Assembly: GCF_040115645.1 (NCBI RefSeq)
Contig: NC_089558.1
Span: forward strand, 310,001-374,000
Direction of reading: 5' to 3'
Origin: Euwallacea fornicatus
Lineage: Eukaryota > Arthropoda > Insecta > Coleoptera > Curculionidae
DNA: 64,000 nt
Shown here: piece after piece, positions 57,080 to 64,000 of the stretch
Layout: every line of letters begins with the position of its first letter
Position numbering within the stretch: the stretch's first letter is position 1
Position numbers and translations under genes: made by a program
Notes under the pieces: model-generated
Told to the model about the DNA's origin: nothing
The model's input: only the letters and a program-made list of their open reading frames with translations
Databases searched by the model: none

Positions 57080-58897
57080 ATGGCTTCATACAAACAACTC
57101 GCCACAAACAAGCAAATTTTAGGTGATGAATCGACGGAAAGTGCGAACCAAACCTCTACTTTTATCGACGACTCTGCACTCCCTGCAGAGTGGAATAGAA
57201 AATCAGATTTTTGCTACGGGATTTCCGATAGTTTATATGACAAAAATCAAGCGACGAAGCTTAAAAACGGCGACCCTATCGCCGACTGTTTCGGCATTAT
57301 CACAAGAAATGATTCTGCCATTTTAGCCGTAGCTGATGGCGTCAACTGGGGTAACCTTTTAATAACAACAATTGAATTTTTTTTTAAAAGAATCCATAGG
57401 GGAGAAAGCGAGCATAGCAGCCAAATCTGCCGTCCATGGCTCCTTACACTACCTCAATAAAATAATTTTCAACGACACGAAACCGTTTGAAAATCTAACG
57501 AACAAGACTGAAGAGGGGACTTTAAATAACGGCTCATTGAATCCCTGCGAAACTGCCAATCTCGTGTCAAACACTCGTGAGGTGTTTGTGTCTTTGTTGA
57601 GGGCTTTTAATTGCGCTCATGATCTCATCTTGGAGAATGAGGTGCTAGTACCGAACCAGCGCTCGAAACCAATTACAAACAGTTGCTTTTTAGGGTATGC
57701 TCACGACTCTTACCATCGCAGTGGTACTGCCCTTGAGGCAAAGTAATGGTGCTCAAGATTTTCAATATGTTTGTTGTGTTTGTAACGTCGGAGACAGTTT
57801 AGCCTATGTTTACTCCCAGAAAAACGGCATCAGGGAGCTAACTAAAGGTAGTTAGAGTTAATACTTAATTTATTTCAAACCCTGCGTCCCATTCTGATAT
57901 AGGTTCTCATGATGTCAATCGCAATCGAGACATGAGAGATGCTCTAGGTGCTTTAGGCCCTGTGGATGGTATAAACCCAGAATTGAGCAACCTAACTTTG
58001 TCTATAACGACCTTACACAAAGGAGACATAGTTTTGGTGGCTAGTGATGGGCTGACTGACAATTTCGACCCTAATGTCTGCAGATTTACTGTCAACAAGA
58101 AGCCCGAGAAAGGGGCAATTGTTCGGGAGAAACAGAAGAGAACTGCTGTTCGAGGGGAAGAAGCTAAAGCTCCCGATAGTAGATTAGATGAAGTTTCAGT
58201 GCAAAAACCACCAGTAAAACCTCCCAGGAGGAGCAAACCTAGGAGTTCCGCATCCAGTGCTAGTCACTCGGAAAGGTCAAACTCTTCAGTGGAAAAAGAG
58301 ATAAAAAACAGCAGTGGGCAAAGTACCTCTAAAGCTCAATTGGAAAACCCGTTAAAGGCCCATTTTATGAGAGAAAATTCCCTAGACGAGCCTAAAAAAT
58401 TTGACAAGGAAAACAACCTAAACCATCAGAAAGCTCCTTCAAATAAGGGAAGCACTTTAGGGACCAACCAAGCCGTTCAGACCTATCGAATTATGAAAGC
58501 TAAAACTTCCTTGGATTTGCGCTCTCAATCCAAAATCCAAATAACAAGGAACGAAGACGGGGTTCCCTATGTCACTCCAATCCAGCGCTACGAATTGCAA
58601 TTGCTATTGATGGAGGACATTCTGCGCAACGGCATTTCTGGGAGGGACACCCCCGTTACAACTGCAAGAAAATTATGCGAAAACCTCCTCAATTTTACTA
58701 TGAGCATCACCGCGGCGAAGCGACGCACTTTGGAGGATCAGGAATTATATTTCGACAATCGGAATGGGCTTTTGGTGGAGGTGTCAGACAACCAGAAGAA
58801 AATCCGAAGGAAGAGGGCTTTGGAAAAGGTGCAACCGCTGCCCGGAAAGCTGGACCACGTAACTGTGGTAGCGTGGAATGTGGGAAACGTCGGGTGA
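57080..58897 (+). CDS. PP2C-like domain protein (Drosophila CG9801 type)
   Basis: Four exons in phase, 57080-57350, 57391-57641, 57694-57847 and 57903-58897, encode 556 residues. The PPM/PP2C fold is visible: GDPIADCFGI and VADGVNWG (positions of the metal-binding Asp motifs), GMLTTLTIAVVLPL, CNVGDSLAYVYS, NRDMRDALGALGPVDG and DIVLVASDGLTDNFDP. A ~200-residue Lys/Ser/Pro-rich insert follows. The domain closes at the end with LDHVTVVAWNVG. In canonical PP2C the second motif is DGHGG; here it is DGVNWG, so the metal site is altered and activity is uncertain, as in other members of this family. The 52-nt intron 57642-57693 was chosen because it restores the PP2C frame. Confidence 0.85.
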
Positions 58898-59818
58898 AGA
58901 TGGTTGATAGGGTAAATGACAGCCATTTGACTAGTCACACACTTATATAAGGATCAATAATACACTTGTATAACTAACAGAGTATTTTTGTATTTTGGGA
59001 TATTTTCATTTAGTCGCAGGTTTATATAAACATATTCTGATCTATATTGGTTGCTTGAGGAACATCTGTGGTACGCAGTTTTCTTCCGAAAAATTCGTCG
59101 AAATTTTATAAATTGATTTTAGTGTTCCGTTAAGAGTTCTCAGCTTTGCCGTTCCTCCAGGTGGACTGCTTCGTGGTACCATCGAGTAGCGGTACTTGGT
59201 CGTTCGCATCACCGTTTTCGTCACGTTACCTGGTAATCCTTAGAGTGATTTTACCTGAAAACTTATATTTTTGTCCATTTACAACGCACGCGATACGTTG
59301 CTTCAGCATCGATGCACAAAATAACAATACACAAAGTAACATCTGGGCAATTCAATGTATGTATATTTTCCGTTCAGTCGTACCACTGAGGCCCGGTTTT
59401 ATGCAGATGCGTCATCTTCGTCCCGTGTGTTAACGGAAATCTATCGAGTGAGTGGGTAAAAACGTACTTTTGGACTTCGGGTGATTCCAAATCTTAGATC
59501 AATCTCGGATTTTGTGAAACCTTGTTAGGCTTCTCGCAACTGCAACAATAAGTAAGACTGCTGATCAAACCTTGTGAGACTCGACCAACTTCATCAAAAT
59601 ACTAGTACAGCAATTAATAATTCGCGAATTGCTTAACAAGGCTTTAAACTATTTAGAACAGTTTTATTTGTATTATAATTACTCATATAATTGAGTATCC
59701 GCCTCTGAGTTTAGTAAATTTCTCTCTTAATTTCCAATTTAGACAGTTTTTCGAATAACATTTCTTACTTTAAATAATTCTTGTGTTATCAACAACATTA
59801 TACATATTAAAAAAAGAA
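58898..59818. other. Spacer with PP2C-like 3' UTR
   Basis: No gene is supported. A 60-codon frame on the minus strand (59042-59224) is open but unrecognised and has no splice partner. Confidence 0.5.
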
Positions 59819-61150
59819 ATTACAAACATTAGTTTTGTAGCGTATTTTAAATATTTTAAGGAGCCTAAATACGATAACACAAAATTAAGTGTACATCCAC
59901 CAGTTTTTTCAAAATATTTACGGAATTTGGAAAACCAATGTTGTTTACAGATTTATGTGTTGTTGTTTTTATATGTGTCTCGGTTAATTCCTGCGTTTGC
60001 CAGCATAAATAAATCAATAGTAAACAATGGCACGTGTTCGAAGTTAAATATGTATCGATACGAGAGAGCCAATTATAAAGTGGTGTTGTCAAGGAAAATC
60101 GTTTTGTGAAATAGGAAAATTGATTGACACAAATGATTTCACAATATAGAAAAATTGTTAAACGGTACTGATATGAAGGAACAATTGAAAATAATCGTGG
60201 AAGGGGGAACGAAAAAGATGCAAGCTCTTGAGGATTAGCGTTACGTTTTGCAACAAATAAAAGAAAATTTTAAAAACTATTACTCCACCATTACGTCAAG
60301 AGATCGAGGCAAGAATACAACGTACGATGTCTATTGAAACAATACGAAGAGTACGTACTTCGAAATAATAATTTTCATAGTAAGATTGTTCATAAGAAGC
60401 CCCTCATTTCGAAACGAAGTCGGTCTTAAAAGATTGAATTTTGCCAAAACGTTCGTAAAATATGGTGCATTCGTTCTTGTGGAACAGTGTAATATTCTCT
60501 GATGAGACAAAAATTAAATTTTTTGGCTCTGACGGTCGCCAAATTGTCTGGAGGAAGCCAAATACTGCCTTCGAATCAGAGCACACAGTTGCCGCTGTAA
60601 AACATGGAGGTGGTAGTGTACTTTTATGGGGTTGTATGGGCACTGGTGGAACTGGAACTTCAGTATTCGTCGACGGCGTCATGGACAAGAACAAATGAAG
60701 AATGTCTCGATGTTATTACTTTCACCAGGATAACGATCCGAAGCAGAATGCTTCTTTAGTTAAGCAGCGACTCACACACAACGTACCTCGATTAGTAAAT
60801 CCACCCCCACAATCACCAGACGTCAATACCATAGAAAGTTTGTGAACGAAAATTAAAAAGGCCCTTAAAAAGCATCAGTCTTGGAATATCCCTAAGCCCA
60901 AGCAAGACATTTTGGACGTGTGGGAGAGCAATCGGTCTTCCGTTACCAAAAAGTCGGTTGCATCTATGTCGGATCGTCTATAGGCCGCAAACGAAGCTAT
61001 TGGATTTGCGACCGATCATTAAAAAAAATAATCGTATTAGCCCACTAATGATTAAGTGATGCATATTTAATTTTGTTTTGCCCTATTTAGCTTTAGTTTC
61101 TTAAAATATTCAAAATACGCTGTAAAGCTAATTTTTGTATTTTTTTATTT
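59819..61150 (+). mobile_element. Tc1-like transposon, inactivated
   Basis: The terminal inverted repeats match over about 70 bp: left 59819-59890 (TACAAACATTAGTTTTGTAGC, then GTATTTTAAATATTTTAAG) against right about 61072-61150. A broken transposase lies between. The element is about 1.33 kb, a normal Tc1 length. Confidence 0.88.
60027..61026 (+). pseudogene. Tc1-like transposase pseudogene (DD34E type)
   Basis: From ATG 60027 the helix-turn-helix piece GKSFCEIGKLI is visible. The catalytic core keeps the first Asp (VIFSDETKI), the FFGSDGRQIVWRK block, HGGGSVLLWGCM, the second Asp (FHQDNDPKQNA) and the Glu (SPDVNTIESL). At least five in-frame stops (for example after VRS, MDKNK and IESL) and a frameshift near 60430-60460 make it non-functional. 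The order and spacing are those of Tc1 rather than mariner. Confidence 0.9.
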
Positions 61151-64000
61151 AACGTAATGTTGTTGAGGCCGCAAGAATGATTTAAAGGGATAAATATCAT
61201 TCGAAAAACTCTTGAAATTTGAAGATTACAAGAATATTTGATAAATTCAGAGGTGTATACTCAATCACATGAGTAACCGTAGGTATTTTCCTGCAACACA
61301 CGCGTTATGTATTATTATACATATACGTTCTTGGGACTCTGAAATACGTCTAGATTGATTTCGGATTCTTTCGGGTACGTTAGTCATTCGTGAATATTCT
61401 TACAATTCAGTACCGGGCGTCTTAATAATTACCCCGATGCAACGTGTAAAATAGATTGGGCTACATTGGTATCTCCGTTGTTTCAAAGAGCAGATGTAGA
61501 GCTAGCTGATTTTTGGACATCCCAAATGTGATACTGCCAAGTTGTGCAACAGAACAACGTCGATTATGGCCATATCTGTACGTGGTTATAGAAGTGAAAA
61601 TCGCTACTCAATGGTGCGGTGAAATGGCTTATCTATGGGAACCCTAACGGCGTTAAAAGATAATGCATGAAATTATTAGTCGATATAGGTTTATACATTT
61701 CATAAATTTGTACGGTTTCGTGCTGAAATTATTATTTGCTGAAGACTAGCAGTAGCGCAAGTTGTATATTTGACTCTACAGCCTTATAGTACATATTGGA
61801 GATACCAAAGTTAAAATCAAAATCTGCAAACTCGTAAGGAAAGCTTTTACGTATAAAATTTAAGTCTGTGTGCAATTAATGAAACTTTAACAGGGAGGAT
61901 TTATTTATTAACGTTAAGAACCAAATTCTATTTTTGGAAATCGGAGGTTTTGGGGAAGGTAAGGATTATTGAAAAATCGTACTTCTTTTGTGTTTAATGT
62001 GCTAAAAAGTTCGTTCATTGGTTGTACTCGTCGCAATTTACACGGTAATTTATTTAAGTGTCGTTCTAATTTTTATATTGCGAATAATGGCTAATGCAAG
62101 TAAGAATAATTATATAGTTCATATTTTCGTAATAGTTAATTTCTGTTGTCATTATTTAAATAAACCTTATACTAAAATTTCGCATTTTTGTTTCCATCGT
62201 TCGGCAGGACATGATATTAGGTTTTTTTTATTTGCCAAGGAGAAACTTCTTGCAAACAAAGTCGATAAATTAAAGGCGAAACACAATCAAACAGCTCGAT
62301 CTCACCGGCAAAATCCGGTGTTTTTGGTACAGGCGAAACGGGGTAATTACAGACGAAGAGAAATATGAACGCGACCGGCGAAACTTTAAAATTTGCATTT
62401 CGAAATTGGGGAGAGAGTAGTCTAAAAGTCGAGACCTTTTAAAACGCAACCGTTAGCAAATTGGGATATAAATTCTTTTCGTCCCTTTTTACAGAGGCGT
62501 ACTATTCACAATTCTGTTAATGGTTAGCGCTAACGGTCTTGAGAGTGAACCGTTTAAAACTATCGCAATTGCGTTAGTATTCCCAAAATAAGAATAAAAG
62601 CCCGGTAAATTTCAAACATCTAGTTTCAACGAGTACCGAGAGATGACGCTCGCATCGATGTTCCTTGAAACCAGCTACGCGAGAACCGGCAACGTGGGAA
62701 CCGGTGCTGGTCACTCGACTTTTTACGCACTTTTCTTCCGTCGTTTTATTGGGCGATTCGCGAAGTGTTACACTGAAACTCGGAGGTGAGACCCAATCGG
62801 ATGCATTCCTAAATTATAGAATTTCCGATATCTTCCAAATTTGATTGAGTCCCTCGAAATGGGGTTTCGCAAAATAAAACATAAAAATGAACGCCTCTGA
62901 AACCTTTTCTGACCCGAAAAAAAGGGAAGTTTCTAAACCAACAACGAACGAGGTTCGCGAGGCAGGGAAAATAGAGGCCGAAATAAAACTAAACCTAATT
63001 GGTTTGCAAATCAGCCGCTCTGATCAAAGATAAGAGTCGAAATTGTAATTACTTTCTTAATTACAACTCAAATAGATAATTAGTTTTCGTTAGGAACTAC
63101 GGCGAAACAATGCGAGGCGCCACAGAGTAACGATTTCGGATATTCTGCGTGCCTTTGGTAATTAAATGTTCTTTATGTCTTTGCAATTTTAAGCTTGATT
63201 TGGAACATTAACGAGTTTTTGTGGCGGTTTGTTTATCGGTCTACTTTTGGCCAAAACAATAATTGTTGCTTGCGACAGGGAGAGCGGTTCTACAGTGAAA
63301 AAAGTCGAAATTTGTCGGGTTCGTGTGCGCCGCTCTCATGACACGATGAATTTTTGATGGTTTTTTAAAAGGTAATTTCGCCGGGTCTAGTTGCATCATT
63401 TTATATTAAATTCTTCAAAACGTTTTATTGCGTCTTTTAGTGTGGTGTTTCAACTTACCTCACGGAACATAATATACCGGCCATAACTCTTAGCCGTAAG
63501 AAATCGAATTCATTTTATCCAAACATCCTTCACAAAGATTATATCGAACGATATAATTAGGCGGCCACGTTGATGATCTCAAGTTTCTTACACCTAAATT
63601 TGATTTCGCATCCTCCGACGCGAGACGTGGCTTATCTTTTCTGTGGATCTTGTGCGAGTCACCCTTTGACTTTAGAGCTTTGGCTGTGCCAGTGCTATCT
63701 GATTTGGAAAAGCTTTCGGCAGTGAAATTTAATCAGAAGATGTATCGAGAGTAAATGGGCTTTATTAGCTAATTGCATGTACATTTTCCGTGCCTGAATA
63801 ATGACGTATTATTCCCTGTCTCTGTTTTAACAAACGATCATTTATATCGCAGGCTGAAAGAGATGGTAGAGAGCTGCCTTACGCCGTCGATTTCTTTATT
63901 AATCATACTCCATAAATAATAGCTTTTAGGTCACAACTTTTGATTAATCCGGCAATTAATCATTTGTTCCTAAAACCGCAATGTGTTGTTCTCGATTGCG
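61151..64000. other. Gene-poor right end
   Basis: No coding gene is supported on either strand. The stretch 62630-62785 is more GC/CpG-rich than its surroundings and may be a leader exon (listed separately). The rest holds no recognised repeat. Confidence 0.5.
62630..62785 (+). promoter_or_regulatory. Possible promoter and non-coding first exon of a downstream gene
   Basis: The CpG-rich block (GACGCTCGCATCGATG, CTACGCGAGAACCGGC, GGGCGATTCGCGAAG) stands out from the AT-rich surroundings. It ends at a good donor, ACTCGGAG|GTGAGACC, at 62786. It could be the 5' exon of a gene continuing beyond the window. No acceptor or coding exon is visible to confirm it. Confidence 0.25.

Noticed and set aside
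62018..62368. 116-codon plus-strand gene
   Set aside because: AT-driven composition, a hydrophobic start followed by a basic tail, no family match and no flanking splice sites.
1..64000. CRISPR arrays, operons, prophage or bacterial content
   Set aside because: Every supported gene is a spliced or single-exon insect nuclear gene. No evenly spaced short direct repeats are present.

Overview
This is a 64-kb stretch of an AT-rich insect nuclear genome. Genes are split by short GT-AG introns, many of them about 50-70 nt, and the gaps hold decayed DNA transposons. The gene set (Mediator, clathrin, gamma-secretase, zyxin, Numb-associated kinase) is typical of insects. A beetle or similar holometabolous insect would fit, but the sequence alone does not fix the order or species. 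I placed exon borders by hand from splice sites, reading phase and known protein families. Phase was carried exon by exon and closes without a break in every multi-exon model listed.

Layout. 1-1837: last four exons of MED26 (+). 1.8-7.7 kb: gene-poor, with a long-terminal-inverted-repeat transposon remnant. 7.7-10.9 kb: PDCD10/CCM3 (+) with a DRE-like promoter palindrome and a duplicated block in its 5' intron. 11.3-13.9 kb: zyxin (+). 14.1-17.5 kb: repeats. 17.5-20.4 kb: nicastrin (-). 21.2-21.9 kb: ribosomal protein P2 (+), whose two introns each hold a C/D snoRNA with the same guide. 23.5-31.7 kb: clathrin heavy chain (-), 23 coding exons. 32.9-34.3 kb: a CCDC42-like coiled-coil gene (+). 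34.5-41.5 kb: a tandem duplication containing two intact HAT1 genes (-) and one four-pass membrane protein gene (+). 42.7-49.1 kb: NAK/AAK1-type kinase (-), 13 coding exons. 49.8-51.7 kb: BORCS6 (+) and a C6orf136-like gene (-), tail to tail. 52.3-53.8 kb: an unrecognised four-exon gene (+). 54.5-55.5 kb: piggyBac-like and MITE remnants. 57.1-58.9 kb: a PP2C-like gene of the Drosophila CG9801 type (+). 59.8-61.2 kb: a broken Tc1-like transposon. 61.2-64.0 kb: no supported coding gene.

The genes are housekeeping or cell-biological units, not an operon or pathway cluster. Clathrin heavy chain and the AP2-associated kinase NAK both serve clathrin-mediated endocytosis, but their vicinity may be chance. 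The most informative signals are the HAT1 tandem duplication, with its lost start codon and its truncated neighbour copy, the twin snoRNAs, the repeated YSN motifs of zyxin, and the layers of DNA-transposon fossils. I see no evidence for a new multi-gene system.
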